Notes: generated by a model from the letters alone, not told the origin. 64,000 nucleotides of DNA from Thalassobacillus devorans (GCF_900176565.1 NZ_FXEH01000006.1:1736001-1800000), one strand, 5' to 3'. Counted from the stretch's first letter, positions 35,117 to 45,255 are shown. Numbers and translations: made by a program.

Positions 35117-37753
35117 TTATTTTGCGTCGTACCAGGTCGGCCCGTACGATGAATCAACTTTCAGTGGCACGTCTAACTCTACGGTGTTTTCCATCACATC
35201 TGGTACAATTTTCTTCAGCTGTTCAATTTCTTCTTCCGGAGCTTCCAGAATTAGTTCGTCATGGACTTGTAAAAGCAGGTTTGCTTCCAACTTCTCCTCA
35301 TCAAGACGGTGATGCAAGTCGATCATCGCTTTTTTAATGATATCAGCTGCACTTCCCTGAATAGGTGTATTCATAGCTGTTCGTTCTGCTGCATTCCGGC
35401 GATTAAAGTTCCGGCTTGTTAAATCCGGTAAGAATCTTTTTCTATTCATGAATGTTGTGACAAAACCAGTTTGCTTGGCATTACGTACAGTTTCTTCCAT
35501 ATAAACTTTTACACCTGGATAACTTTCTAAATAGCGGTCAATAAATTCTTTAGCTTCTTTACGTGTAATACTAAGGCTTTGGGATAGACCATATTCACTA
35601 ATTCCATATACAATCCCAAAGTTTACAGCTTTCGCATGCCTGCGCATTTCACCGGTAACCGCTTCTGCTTCTACTTTGAATACTTCCATCGCTGTCTGGG
35701 TATGAATATCCCGTCCTTCTTTAAAAGCAGCAATCAGCTTTTCGTCTTGAGCAATATGAGCAAGCACCCGAAGTTCAATCTGAGAATAATCACTTGCAAA
35801 CATCACCCAGCCTGGTTTAGAAGGAATAAATGCCTGACGTATCTTCCGCCCTTCCTCCAAACGTATTGGTATATTTTGCAAATTTGGATCCGTCGAACTC
35901 AACCTCCCCGTCTGTGTCAGGGCCTGATTAAAGCGAGTATGGATTTTATGAGTATCATTATCGACAACTTTTAAAAGACCTTCAATGTATGTGGACTGCA
36001 ATTTCCCCAACTGCCTGTAGATTAATATTTTAGGGATAATCTCATGCTTATCTTCTAACTGTTCTAACACATCCGCAGAGGTGGAATAGCCTGTCTTTGT
36101 TTTTTTAATAACTGGTAATCCTAATTTATCAAATAATATCGGGCCGAGCTGCTTTGGTGAATTCAAGTTGAATGTTTCACCTGCCAGATCATAAACCTGC
36201 TCTTCGATTTCTTTCAGGCGGGTGCGCAGTTCCTCCCCCATATCTTTCAAACGGTCCACATCCACCTGGACACCGAGGTGTTCCATCTCACCAAGTATCA
36301 AGGCGAGAGGCATTTCCAGATCATGATATAATTCTAACTGATGGTTATCTTTCAATTGTTCTTCAACTTTGTCTTTCAGTTTATAAAGCAAGGTAGCTTT
36401 TCTAGCCATATGCTCTGCTAACTTCTCGTCATCAGGCCGCTTGATTTTAGCTCCTCTTCCATAGACTTCTTCATCATATTGAACCGAAGTTTCTCCCATT
36501 CGGTGGGCAATAGATGGAATGTCATGGTTGTTTTCCGATGGATTAATCAAATAGGAAGCAAGCAGAAGATCAAAGTCCACTCCTTTTAAATGAATGCCTT
36601 TACGCAACAGTGCAACTACCGTTCTTTTTGCGTCAAATACCCATTTTCGCTTCTGAGCATTTTTAGCCCACTCACAAAAAACATCAGACTCGGCAGCGAT
36701 ATCTACCGGAATAAAATAGTTCTTATCTTTATTGACGATGGCAATACCTTCGATTTCAGCCTGGTGATAATTTTCGTGCAGCATCTCTACAAATATTGCT
36801 TCTGTACCAGTAAACACTTCATCAGTTAATTCTGTTACGTGTTCCACTTCTATTTCAGGAAGCTCTTCTGCTGCCTCTTCCGCTTGCTGATCGGAACCAT
36901 CCACTCGCCCTAACAGCGATTGAAATCCCAGGTCTTTAAAAATATTGCTTACGTCCCGATTACTATACCCTTCATAGGTCAAATCTTCCAAACCGATGGT
37001 GACAGGTGAGTCCCTTTTGATCGTGACCAGCTGCTTACTCATAAAGGCATCATCTTTATGATTTTCCAGTTTTTCCTTCAGCTTACCTTTCACTTCCGTA
37101 ATGTTCTCATAGAGGTTCTCCAATGTATCAAATTGCTTCAGTAATTTAACGGCGGTTTTTTCTCCAACTCCAGGTACCCCTGGAATGTTATCGGAATTAT
37201 CTCCCATCAATGCTTTCAAATCAATAACCTGATCCGGACGAATTCCCATTTTATCCGCAAGAAAAGCCGGATCATATTTTTCCACGTTTGAAATTCCTTT
37301 TCTCGTTAAAGTGACATCGATATGATCAGAAACCAGCTGAAGAAGGTCTTTATCCCCTGAAATAACATTGACGTCCCAGCCTTTTTTCTCGGCACTTTGG
37401 GACAACGTACCGATAATGTCATCCGCTTCATATTGCTCCAGTTGATAATGTGGAATGCTGAACGCATCCAACAATTCCTTCAGTACAGGGAATTGTTCTG
37501 AAAGTTCAGGCGGGGTCTTTTGTCTGCCACCTTTGTAATCCACATATGTTTTATGACGGAATGTGGTCTTACCTGCATCAAATGCTACCAGAATGTGATC
37601 GGGTTGATCCTCCTCTAAAATCCTTAGAAGCATAGTAGTAAACCCATATACTGCGTTCGTATAAATTCCTTTATCGTTATTCAATAATGGCAAGGCAAAA
37701 AATGCACGGTAAGCAATGCTATTGCCATCAATCAAGACTAACTTATCTGCCAT
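35117..37753 (-). CDS. polA: DNA polymerase I
   Basis: 878 residues. The N-terminal 5'-3' exonuclease/flap endonuclease domain (LVLIDGNSIAYRAFFALP; GDKDLLQLV; GVPGVGEKTA) occupies about 1-290. The middle 3'-5' exonuclease-like domain appears degenerate, lacking the clear DxE proofreading motif, as in other Bacillus enzymes. The polymerase domain follows with RLSSTDPNLQNIP, ASDYSQIELRVLAHIA (motif A), RRHAKAVNFGIVYG (O-helix) and LLQVHDELILEAP (motif C). It fills gaps in repair and removes primers. First gene of the operon that continues to coaE. Confidence 0.97.
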   Translation of the reverse strand: MADKLVLIDGNSIAYRAFFALPLLNNDKGIYTNAVYGFTTMLLRILEEDQPDHILVAFDAGKTTFRHKTYVDYKGGRQKTPPELSEQFPVLKELLDAFSIPHYQLEQYEADDIIGTLSQSAEKKGWDVNVISGDKDLLQLVSDHIDVTLTRKGISNVEKYDPAFLADKMGIRPDQVIDLKALMGDNSDNIPGVPGVGEKTAVKLLKQFDTLENLYENITEVKGKLKEKLENHKDDAFMSKQLVTIKRDSPVTIGLEDLTYEGYSNRDVSNIFKDLGFQSLLGRVDGSDQQAEEAAEELPEIEVEHVTELTDEVFTGTEAIFVEMLHENYHQAEIEGIAIVNKDKNYFIPVDIAAESDVFCEWAKNAQKRKWVFDAKRTVVALLRKGIHLKGVDFDLLLASYLINPSENNHDIPSIAHRMGETSVQYDEEVYGRGAKIKRPDDEKLAEHMARKATLLYKLKDKVEEQLKDNHQLELYHDLEMPLALILGEMEHLGVQVDVDRLKDMGEELRTRLKEIEEQVYDLAGETFNLNSPKQLGPILFDKLGLPVIKKTKTGYSTSADVLEQLEDKHEIIPKILIYRQLGKLQSTYIEGLLKVVDNDTHKIHTRFNQALTQTGRLSSTDPNLQNIPIRLEEGRKIRQAFIPSKPGWVMFASDYSQIELRVLAHIAQDEKLIAAFKEGRDIHTQTAMEVFKVEAEAVTGEMRRHAKAVNFGIVYGISEYGLSQSLSITRKEAKEFIDRYLESYPGVKVYMEETVRNAKQTGFVTTFMNRKRFLPDLTSRNFNRRNAAERTAMNTPIQGSAADIIKKAMIDLHHRLDEEKLEANLLLQVHDELILEAPEEEIEQLKKIVPDVMENTVELDVPLKVDSSYGPTWYDAK

Positions 37754-37933
37754 AGTTCCACTCCTTCAAAACTTTATACCGGGTCACAGACCTGGGGTTG
37801 TATGTCTCTTTACTCTGTCGTTTGTTTTCTAAGTAAAATTACTGCCGTATCTATTCTACCATGATTGAATGACAGAAGAAAAAAGCCCCCCTCGGATAGA
37901 GCAATTTTGCTTCCTTTATATTTCTAAAGACAA

Positions 37934-37960
37934 TAAAAAAAGCAGCCGTTAATGGCTGCT
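37934..37960 (-). terminator. Intrinsic terminator after phoR
   Basis: AGCAGCC/GGCTGCT stem (37941-37960), seven T on the minus strand. It separates phoPR from polA. Confidence 0.85.
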
Positions 37961-38041
37961 TAAAAAGAGAAACACCCTGGATGAAGGGGTCAATTAAAGC
38001 ATAACAAAACTATTTAAAGGAAAAATTAAGCAATTGTTAAT

Positions 38042-39787
38042 TTAGTGTAAACGTTTAGGCAAGGTTACATGGAAGGTAGTACCTTTCCCAGGCTCACTAT
38101 CCACCTCAATTTTACCTTCGTGAACTTCCAGGATGTGCTTTGCGATTGCCAGACCGAGGCCGGTTCCACCAGAGTTCCTGCTGCGTGCTTTGTCTACCCG
38201 GTAAAACCGCTCAAAGATCCTCGGTATTTCTTCTTTCGGGATACCGATTCCAGTATCTGTTACCGATACACGCACCTTTTCCTCCAGCTGGCGAAGGATT
38301 ACCGTAATTTCCCCATTTTGAGAGCTATAACTTACCGCATTTGTCAGTAAATTAAGGAAAAGTTGTTTTAACCTCGCCGAATCACCTTCTATCAAAGAAT
38401 CAGGATCCATCTCTTTTCGGATGCGAATAGCTTTCTTCTCCGCACTGGGTTCTATAATGGTAAGTAGATCCTGCAATAACTGATCCAGCCTGATATTTTC
38501 CAGGTTCAAATTAAATTCAGCTTTTTCAAGCTTTGACAGCTCCAGCAGATCCTTTATCAATGTTTGCAGCCTGGTACTTTCTTTATAAATAATATTAAGG
38601 AATTGATCGACTAGGGCAGGATCCTTCATAGCACCGTCTAATAAAGTTTCTGAGAATCCACGTATGGAAGTGATCGGCGTTTTTAATTCATGAGAAACAT
38701 TAGCAACAAAATCCTTTCTCATTTGCTCCAGGCGCTTCAACTCTGTAATATCATGGAAGACTAAAACTACTCCCTTCCACTTTCCACTTTCATTAAAAAT
38801 AGGAGCACCTGTAATCTCCATATATTTCCGGTCGATGTTGATGGGTAAGACAAAAGTTTCTCTTACTGTCTTTTCTAACATGAACACAGATTGAATCGCT
38901 TCATGGATCGATGGATAAGGAATGGCATCATAATATAGTCTGCCCACGTATTCTTTCGGGCTTCCTGTAAAGCTTTTTAAGAAGGCACGATTCACCAGAT
39001 GAATATAACCTTTTTCATCAATCATTAGTAGGCCACTGCCCATGTTATTGATAACGGCTTCCAGTCTATTTTCCTGCATATCTTGCTCTGTGGTCATCTC
39101 TTGCAGGTTACGAGCAAGAATATTAATCGATTCACTTAACTTTTTTGCTTCACCAAAATAACCTTCATAAGTCCTTGCTTTATAATTACCTTCTGCTAAT
39201 TGGTGTGCCGTATCAGCAGCTGAGCGGATGGGTTTGATATATTTTTCAAATATCCTATAACCGATAATGGCAATAATTACTAGACCAAGCAGTATCGTAA
39301 AAGAAATCAGGAGCCATATATTCTTTGTGATATTTTCCAACGATGCAACAGGGGTAACGACAACCAGTGTACCTTTAACTTCGTTGGTATCCAGGGATAC
39401 AGGATAATAATAATCATTTCTTACAAACTGTCCGGGTGCTCCGTCCTTTTGCATAGCCGTCGCTGTTTCAATGGCTTCATTTTCATTTGTACTTTCTTTA
39501 TGAATGATGGGCATAGTATTAATTTGAAGTTGATTGTTTTCGTCGAAAAAAATAAAAGCAGAATTAATTTCCTGACTGAATTTCTCCAGCCCTTCGATGT
39601 CATAGTGGTCATCCTCGATATAGCGTTCAAATGCCCCAGCATAATAATCACTTTCATTCTTGATTCTCTCCTCAAATAAAGTAACAAAATAACCATGGGT
39701 AAGCTGAGCTAATATAACACCTAATCCAAGCATGATGAGGAGGGCAAGAAGCGTATAAGTGATTAATGGGCGAGCATAAGCTCTCAT
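38042..39787 (-). CDS. phoR: PhoR-type sensor histidine kinase
   Basis: 581 residues. Transmembrane helices at about 8-30 and 157-177 flank an extracytoplasmic sensor domain; HAMP (about 178-235), PAS (about 236-350), HisKA with the phosphorylated His366 in ANVSHELKTP, and a HATPase domain with NLLTNAVSYS (N box), DTGIGIP (G1) and GGTGLGLAIAK (G2). The kinase gene begins at the base following the phoP stop. By order and family it is the phosphate-starvation kinase, though the sensed signal cannot be shown from sequence. Confidence 0.9.
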   Translation of the reverse strand: MRAYARPLITYTLLALLIMLGLGVILAQLTHGYFVTLFEERIKNESDYYAGAFERYIEDDHYDIEGLEKFSQEINSAFIFFDENNQLQINTMPIIHKESTNENEAIETATAMQKDGAPGQFVRNDYYYPVSLDTNEVKGTLVVVTPVASLENITKNIWLLISFTILLGLVIIAIIGYRIFEKYIKPIRSAADTAHQLAEGNYKARTYEGYFGEAKKLSESINILARNLQEMTTEQDMQENRLEAVINNMGSGLLMIDEKGYIHLVNRAFLKSFTGSPKEYVGRLYYDAIPYPSIHEAIQSVFMLEKTVRETFVLPINIDRKYMEITGAPIFNESGKWKGVVLVFHDITELKRLEQMRKDFVANVSHELKTPITSIRGFSETLLDGAMKDPALVDQFLNIIYKESTRLQTLIKDLLELSKLEKAEFNLNLENIRLDQLLQDLLTIIEPSAEKKAIRIRKEMDPDSLIEGDSARLKQLFLNLLTNAVSYSSQNGEITVILRQLEEKVRVSVTDTGIGIPKEEIPRIFERFYRVDKARSRNSGGTGLGLAIAKHILEVHEGKIEVDSEPGKGTTFHVTLPKRLH

Positions 39788-40483
39788 TTATTTTGGCTCC
39801 TCCATTTTATATCCTAACCCACGTATGGTTTTAATGTAGACCGGTTTCTTAGTATCCGGTTCAATTTTCTCACGTAAATGGCTGACATGAACATCCACGA
39901 TCCTCGTGTCTCCTACAAAATCATAGTTCCAAACAGCGCTCAACAATTGATCTCGTGCTAAGACTTTTCCTTTATGCTTAGCAAGATATAATAGTAATTC
40001 AAACTCTTTCGGTGTAAAAATCAATTGCTTTCCGTTGATAGCAGCTTCATATTGTTGCGGATAGATGACCAGGTCGGCTATCTCGATTGTATCTTTCTTC
40101 TCTTCCTGAACCGTACGATTGGCCCTTCTTAAAATTGCTTTTATTCTTGCTACCACTTCCCGTGGGCTAAAAGGTTTCGTCAAATAATCATCCGCTCCAA
40201 GTTCCAGTCCAAGGACTTTGTCGAATTCATCATCTTTGGCTGTAAGCATAAGAATAGGGGTATCCATCTTATTAATGCGGAGTTGTTTGCATACGTCCAT
40301 TCCATCTAATTCTGGAAGCATAATGTCCAAAACAATCAAGTCATAATCATTCTCATCTGCTTTATGTAAGGCTTCAGAACCGTCATAGGCTACATCCGTA
40401 TCATAACCTGCCTGTTCAATATTGTACTTTAACAAGGTCACGATAGATTCTTCATCATCTACAATTAATATTTTTTCTGCCAT
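39788..40483 (-). CDS. phoP: PhoP response regulator
   Basis: 231 residues: receiver domain with acidic pocket Asp9-Asp10, phospho-acceptor Asp53 in LIVLDIMLPE, Thr in MLTAKDDE and Lys in YLTKPF; then an OmpR/PhoB winged helix (FTPKEFELLLYLAKHKGKV; TRIVDVHVSHLREKIE; YIKTIRGLGYK). Partner of the adjoining kinase. The ATG at 40481-40483 follows AGAGGTGAT; an in-frame GTG inside that ribosome site was rejected. No PHO box repeats were seen upstream, so the operon may not be strongly autoregulated through one. Confidence 0.92.
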   Translation of the reverse strand: MAEKILIVDDEESIVTLLKYNIEQAGYDTDVAYDGSEALHKADENDYDLIVLDIMLPELDGMDVCKQLRINKMDTPILMLTAKDDEFDKVLGLELGADDYLTKPFSPREVVARIKAILRRANRTVQEEKKDTIEIADLVIYPQQYEAAINGKQLIFTPKEFELLLYLAKHKGKVLARDQLLSAVWNYDFVGDTRIVDVHVSHLREKIEPDTKKPVYIKTIRGLGYKMEEPK

Positions 40484-40623
40484 TTTAATCACCTCTCGAA
40501 GAAACTATCTTCATCATACAATGAACATCAGCGTTTGAACATAGTTGAAATTGATAGATGGCTGCGATTTTCGTCTCGTAAAAGTCTTCCCTATGGCTTA
40601 AATCCTATTCTTCTGAACCAATG

Positions 40624-40665
40624 AAAAAACTGGCAGGAAGGCTTCATAACAGCGTTCCTGCCAGT
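40624..40665 (-). terminator. Intrinsic terminator after the maoC-like gene
   Basis: 11-bp stem ACTGGCAGGAA/TTCCTGCCAGT, 15-base loop, six T on the minus strand. Confidence 0.85.
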
Positions 40666-40686
40666 ATTAACTATTCAACTTCTATA

Positions 40687-41163
40687 TCAATAAAAATTCT
40701 CTAAAGATTTGGCAGTCATGGATTCAGGTTCGTAAGGAGGAGAAACTACTGCTACTCCTTTAATCACCTCATCGCCATCTGAATCTTTTACTATGATTGA
40801 TAAAGTTACAGAATGCTTTGCTGTATCCTTTTCCACAACTTCTAATCGAAAAGAGAGATCTGCATAATGATAAACAGGTTTGGGAAAATCCATCTCCTGC
40901 CGCAAAATGTGACTTCCTGGACCTGGTAATTGCATGGAAATCAGAGAAGAAATCATTCCCTGCAGCATCACCGTTGGAGCTACCGGTCGCTTGAACGGTG
41001 TTTGGGATGCATAATCGTGCTGGATATAAAGAGGGTTTGCATCATCAGACAGTCCTAAATACATTAATAGATCCCGATCTTCTATCGTTTTTTCGGTTGT
41101 ATAATGATCGCCAATCTTCAATTCATTAATTTTTTTGCCGAGTTTGCGCTTTTTACCTATCAT
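40687..41163 (-). CDS. MaoC-like hot-dog protein with substituted catalytic His
   Basis: 158 residues of the R-specific enoyl-CoA hydratase (MaoC) fold. The hydratase-2 motif is clear around residues 38-52 (LSDDANPLYIQHDYAS), followed by FKRPVAPTVMLQGMISSLIS and LPGPGSHILRQEM. In active hydratases this motif reads D-x-N-P-L-H with Asp and His catalytic; here Asp41 is kept but the His position is Tyr46. It may thus be a binding protein, a different dehydratase or an altered enzyme. It lies between mdh and phoP, probably last in the TCA gene run, with a cre-like site upstream. Confidence 0.8.
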   Translation of the reverse strand: MIGKKRKLGKKINELKIGDHYTTEKTIEDRDLLMYLGLSDDANPLYIQHDYASQTPFKRPVAPTVMLQGMISSLISMQLPGPGSHILRQEMDFPKPVYHYADLSFRLEVVEKDTAKHSVTLSIIVKDSDGDEVIKGVAVVSPPYEPESMTAKSLENFY

Positions 41164-41179
41164 TACATCGCCCCCTTAA

Positions 41180-41193
41180 TGTAAACGCTTTCT
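41180..41193 (-). promoter_or_regulatory. cre-like site upstream of the maoC-like gene
   Basis: TGTAAACGCTTTCT on the plus strand matches the CcpA cre pattern TGNAANCGNWNNCA at all but the last fixed base. It lies 16 bases upstream of the gene start. Confidence 0.5.
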
Positions 41194-41203
41194 TTTTGGT
41201 GAT

Positions 41204-41233
41204 AAAAGGGATCCGAGGTATACCCCGAATCCC
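41204..41233 (-). terminator. Hairpin terminator after mdh
   Basis: GGGAT/ATCCC stem extended by CG pairs around a GGTATACC palindrome, then TTTTA on the minus strand. Confidence 0.65.
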
Positions 41234-41249
41234 CATTATTCATTCACAT

Positions 41250-42188
41250 TTATTGTAAAATAGTAAGAACTTTTTTAACAGACTCAGCAGACTTATCTAA
41301 TTGCGCTTTTTCTTCATCCGTCAAATCAAGTTCAATTACTTCTTCGATACCATTTCCACCAAGGATGGTTGGTACACCGAGATAAATGCCTTCATAGCCA
41401 TACTCGCCCTCCAGGTAGGCAATCGATGGTATGACACGACGTTGATCCTTCAAAATAGCTTCTGCCATTTGGACTAAAGAAGCAGCTGGAGCATAATAGG
41501 CACTTCCGTTGCCAAGAAGGTTGACGATTTCACCGCCACCTTTACGGGTACGTTCTACGATTGCATCCAGGCGCTCTTTTGGAATGAGCTTTTCAAGTGG
41601 GATACCACCTGCGAAAGAGTAGCGGATTAATGGAACCATATCATCCCCATGTCCGCCTAGAACAAATCCGGTTATATCTTTAACAGACAGGTTCAATTCT
41701 TGTGCTACAAACGTACGGAATCGCGCTGTATCAAGCACACCGGATTGACCGATGACGCGGTTTTTAGGGAAGCCTGCTTCCTGAAATACAGAGTAAGTCA
41801 TTGCATCGACCGGGTTTGTCAATACAACAATCAGGCAGTCAGGTGAGTACTTAACGATTTCTTTCGTAACACTCTTCATGATTTTCGAGTTGGTGCTTAC
41901 GAGGTCGTCCCGGCTCATACCAGGCTTACGAGCGATTCCGGCAGTGATTATCACTAAATCAGAGTCCTTCGTATCTTCATAGCTGGCGGTACCGATGATA
42001 TTGGAATCAAACCCTTGCACCGGGCTTGCTTCAAGCATATCCAAAGCTTTCCCTTTTGTCGGGCCTTCCATATCAGGAATATCCACCAACACTACATCTC
42101 CCAGCTCTTTTTGAGCCAGCATCAGTGCTGTGGTAGCACCAGTGAAACCTCCACCGATTACTGAAATCTTTTTACGTGTGATTCCCAT
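41250..42188 (-). CDS. mdh: Malate dehydrogenase
   Basis: Oxidises malate to oxaloacetate with NAD. 312 residues of the LDH-like malate dehydrogenase group: Rossmann motif [10 protein letters not shown] near 12-21, acidic LVDIPD for NAD, substrate arginines in [20 protein letters not shown], and the catalytic His in [10 protein letters not shown]. Third gene of citZ-icd-mdh, 26 bases after icd. Confidence 0.96.
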   Translation of the reverse strand: MGITRKKISVIGGGFTGATTALMLAQKELGDVVLVDIPDMEGPTKGKALDMLEASPVQGFDSNIIGTASYEDTKDSDLVIITAGIARKPGMSRDDLVSTNSKIMKSVTKEIVKYSPDCLIVVLTNPVDAMTYSVFQEAGFPKNRVIGQSGVLDTARFRTFVAQELNLSVKDITGFVLGGHGDDMVPLIRYSFAGGIPLEKLIPKERLDAIVERTRKGGGEIVNLLGNGSAYYAPAASLVQMAEAILKDQRRVIPSIAYLEGEYGYEGIYLGVPTILGGNGIEEVIELDLTDEEKAQLDKSAESVKKVLTILQ

Positions 42189-42214
42189 TTTAATCCCCTT
42201 CCCTGTCGTGTGGA

Positions 42215-43486
42215 TTAGTCCATGTTTTTGATTAATGCATCACCGAATTCAGACGTCTTCACTTCTGTAGCGCCTTCCATCATGCGTGCGAAATCATACG
42301 TTACGGTTTTATTACCAATAGTTTTATCCATAGATTTGGTAATCAGGTTAGCTGCTTCTCTCCACTCCAGGTGTTCAAGCATCAATACACCAGAAAGAAT
42401 GACAGATGAAGGGTTTACTTTGTCTTGCCCAGCATATTTAGGTGCAGTACCGTGAGTTGCTTCAAAAATAGCGTGTCCAGTTTCCTGATTGATGTTCGCA
42501 CCTGGAGCAATACCGATTCCACCTACTTGAGCTGCTAGGGCATCAGAAATGTAATCCCCATTCAAGTTCATAGTAGCTACCACATCAAACTCTTTTGGAC
42601 GAGTCAGGATTTGTTGCAGGAAGATGTCGGCAATGGCATCTTTCACAATGATTTTGCCAGCTTGTTCCGCTTCGTCCTGAGCTTTGTTAGCTGCGTCTTT
42701 ACCGTCTTTTTCTACAATTTCATCGTACTGGCGCCATGTGAATACTTTGTCACCGAATTCCTCTTCTGCAACCTCATATCCCCAAGCTTTAAATGCCCCT
42801 TCGGTAAATTTCATGATATTGCCTTTGTGTACCAATGTGACATTCTTACGACCTTCGTTCAATGCATACTCGATAGCTGCACGGACGATCCGTTTTGTTC
42901 CCTCTTCCGACACAGGTTTAACACCAATACCAGAAGTTTCTGGGAAACGGATATTATGTACACCCATTTCGTTTTGAAGGAAGTCAATGACTTTCTTCGC
43001 TTCTGGTGTACCTTTCTGCCATTCGATACCAGCATAAATGTCTTCTGTATTTTCACGGAAAATAACCATGTCTGTATCTTCCGGATGTTTAACAGGAGAC
43101 GGCACACCAGTGAACCAACGTACTGGGCGAAGACATGTGAATAAGTCAAGTTCCTGACGCAGAGCTACGTTCAAGGAACGGATACCGCCACCAATTGGTG
43201 TAGTCAATGGTCCTTTAATTGCAATTTTATAGTCACGGATTGTATCCAATGTTTCAGATGGGAGCCACTCGCCAGTGTTGTCATACGCTTTCTGACCAGC
43301 AAGAACTTCCTTCCATTCGATACTCTTTTCACCGTTATAGGCTTTATCAACCGCTGCTTCAATTACTCGGCTCGCAGCTGCCCAAATATCTGGTCCGATT
43401 CCGTCACCTTCGATGAACGGGATCACCGGACGATCAGGTACATTTAGTACTCCATTTTCTACTGTAATTTTTTCAGCTTGTGTCAA
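42215..43486 (-). CDS. icd: Isocitrate dehydrogenase (NADP), TTG start
   Basis: Converts isocitrate to 2-oxoglutarate with NADPH formation. 423 residues, matching the B. subtilis length, with [12 protein letters not shown], the substrate/phosphorylation-site region [27 protein letters not shown] and [19 protein letters not shown]. The start is read as TTG at 43484-43486, eight bases after AGGAGG, giving (L)[11 protein letters not shown]; the ATG two codons upstream is only two bases from the ribosome site. Middle gene of citZ-icd-mdh. A 150-base gap from citZ leaves room for a separate promoter. Confidence 0.95.
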   Translation of the reverse strand: MTQAEKITVENGVLNVPDRPVIPFIEGDGIGPDIWAAASRVIEAAVDKAYNGEKSIEWKEVLAGQKAYDNTGEWLPSETLDTIRDYKIAIKGPLTTPIGGGIRSLNVALRQELDLFTCLRPVRWFTGVPSPVKHPEDTDMVIFRENTEDIYAGIEWQKGTPEAKKVIDFLQNEMGVHNIRFPETSGIGVKPVSEEGTKRIVRAAIEYALNEGRKNVTLVHKGNIMKFTEGAFKAWGYEVAEEEFGDKVFTWRQYDEIVEKDGKDAANKAQDEAEQAGKIIVKDAIADIFLQQILTRPKEFDVVATMNLNGDYISDALAAQVGGIGIAPGANINQETGHAIFEATHGTAPKYAGQDKVNPSSVILSGVLMLEHLEWREAANLITKSMDKTIGNKTVTYDFARMMEGATEVKTSEFGDALIKNMD

Positions 43487-43638
43487 TCTCATTACCTCCT
43501 AATGTGTTGTTGGTATGTGGATTACATTCATTATCATACGATAAATAAACATGAATAAAAAGGATTTAGCAGATAATTACTCAGGTGATACCCTTTTCAT
43601 TATCATGCACCCTTTTAGGATAGAACCACTGAAGGATC

Positions 43639-44754
43639 TCAGCGTTGGTCAAGAGACTTATATGTCTGTCCTTTTGGTCCTACATATTCAGCACGCGGGC
43701 GAATCAGACGGTTATTGTCATATTGTTCAAGGATATGCGCTAACCATCCAGAAACACGGCTGACAGCGAAAATCGGCGTAAATAAGTCATGATCCACTCC
43801 CAGACTGTGGTAAACAGACGCAGAATAGAAATCTACATTTGCCGGCAGTCCTTTTTCTTCTTTGATAAAGTCCTCAATCTTAATGGACATTTCATAATAC
43901 TTGGAGTGACCTGTCAGTTTTGTCAGTTCTTTTGACATTTCTTTCAGGAATTTAGCACGTGGATCACCTTTCCGATAGACCCGGTGTCCCATTCCCATGA
44001 TCTTTTCTTTATTTTCGAGCTTTTCCTTAATGTATGGAACAGCATTATCCACTTCTCCAATTTCAGTAAGCATTTTCATGACACGCTCATTCGCACCACC
44101 GTGAAGAGGCCCTTTTAGAGCGCCGATTGCCGCGGTAACACCTGAGTAGACATCAGACAATGTTGCCACGCAGACACGCGCTGTAAAGGTAGATGCATTC
44201 AATTCATGGTCAGCGTGGAGGACAAGCGCTTTGTTGAAAGCTTCGACTTCGATATCCTCCGGGTCCTTTCCATTCAGCATGTAAAGGAAATTCGCCGCAA
44301 AACTGAATTCTTTTTTCGGACTGATAGGATCTTGTCCTTTGCGAAGACGAGCAAATGCTGTAACGATCGCAGGAATTTTCGCCTGCAGGCGTACAGCCTT
44401 ACGTTTATTTGCTTCTTCTTCCATCACGTCAGCCTCAGAATCATAAAGACCGAGCATAGATACAGCCGTACGAAGAGCTGCCATTGGGTGTACGGTTGAT
44501 AGATCATAAGACTTCAAATGATCAATGACTTCCTGTGGAAGTTCCATATTGGAAGCAAGATCTTCTTTTAAAGATTTAAGTTCTTGTTCATTAGGTAACT
44601 TTTGATTCCATAATAAATAAATAACTTCCTCAAAACTGGAATTCTCGGCTAAATCATCGATGTCATAACCGACATATGTCAATTGATCATCGATGATGGA
44701 ACTAATTGATGATTGCGTTGCAATAATACCTTCAAGACCTTTAGTTGCTGTCAT
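43639..44754 (-). CDS. citZ: Citrate synthase
   Basis: Condenses acetyl-CoA with oxaloacetate. 371 residues starting MTATKGLEGIIATQ, with catalytic region residues in HADHELNASTFTARV, GALKGPLHGGANE, MGMGHRVYRKGDPRA, and VDFYSASVYHSLG. The ATG at 44752-44754 lies nine bases after AAAGGAG; another ATG two codons earlier is too close, and a longer frame to 44799 runs through cre-like sequence. Preceded by a clear promoter and two cre-like boxes. Confidence 0.96.
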   Translation of the reverse strand: MTATKGLEGIIATQSSISSIIDDQLTYVGYDIDDLAENSSFEEVIYLLWNQKLPNEQELKSLKEDLASNMELPQEVIDHLKSYDLSTVHPMAALRTAVSMLGLYDSEADVMEEEANKRKAVRLQAKIPAIVTAFARLRKGQDPISPKKEFSFAANFLYMLNGKDPEDIEVEAFNKALVLHADHELNASTFTARVCVATLSDVYSGVTAAIGALKGPLHGGANERVMKMLTEIGEVDNAVPYIKEKLENKEKIMGMGHRVYRKGDPRAKFLKEMSKELTKLTGHSKYYEMSIKIEDFIKEEKGLPANVDFYSASVYHSLGVDHDLFTPIFAVSRVSGWLAHILEQYDNNRLIRPRAEYVGPKGQTYKSLDQR

Positions 44755-44776
44755 ACCCATTCTCTCCTTTATTTTT

Positions 44777-44790
44777 GATGACGCTTTCCA
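44777..44790 (-). promoter_or_regulatory. cre-like site, proximal to citZ
   Basis: TGATGACGCTTTCC keeps the ACGCTTTCC core and 11 of 14 positions of the cre pattern in the untranslated leader. Confidence 0.35.
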
Positions 44791-44806
44791 AATATACATT
44801 TATAAA

Positions 44807-44820
44807 AGAAAACGCTTTAC
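44807..44820 (-). promoter_or_regulatory. cre-like site, distal in the citZ leader
   Basis: AGAAAACGCTTTAC holds the core AAAACGCTTT of CcpA sites but deviates at the outer bases. It lies about 35 bases downstream of the expected transcription start, where a roadblock could act. Confidence 0.45.
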
Positions 44821-44861
44821 CAACAAGCTGTTAATCTGAATAGGAAATCATCCCCACTGCA

Positions 44862-44890
44862 ATTATAAAACATTCTAAAAAATATGTGAA
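44862..44890 (-). promoter_or_regulatory. Sigma-A promoter of citZ
   Basis: TTCACA (44885-44890), 17 bases, TATAAT (44862-44867), about 110 bases upstream of the ATG. Confidence 0.75.
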
Positions 44891-45255
44891 TTGAAACCGG
44901 TTAATTTGAATAGATTTTATCATTTTTTGTATTTAAATCGGTAAAAATTGGAGATGATTTCACTTTATCCAACATGATTATCTATGTATCATACTGAATC
45001 TTCATACAATTTTAAGATCCCTTTACTTCTAACAGAATGATGACCGCTATCATAATCGACTCGTCTTTACCTATGTAACGAGGGATAGGAGTATCATTCA
45101 GAAAATCGGGGATGGACATGAACCAATGACAGTCTGCATTTTTCCAGATAAACAGTAAGACTCTTATTATATCCTACCACATTAAAGAATAGGTATGGTA
45201 ATAGACAAGCCAAAATCTTTGTTTATACAACCTATTGCAAAGCGAGGATACAAAT
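44891..45255. other. Intergenic region between the citZ promoter and ytvI
   Basis: About 365 bases without a supportable gene. It is AT-rich, with a CTCGT...ACGAG hairpin at about 45059-45088 and an isolated TATAAT on the minus strand near 45173. A TAGACA-N16-TATACA about 25 bases before the ytvI ribosome site is a weak promoter candidate. No repeat of the uvrC-trxA type is present. Confidence 0.5.

Noticed and set aside
42611-43144. 177-codon plus-strand frame
   Set aside because: Antisense shadow of icd; the product is rich in Phe and Cys with no family character.
44891-45255. Small frames in the citZ-ytvI gap
   Set aside because: The best, 13 codons on the minus strand, has no properly spaced ribosome site and no terminator.
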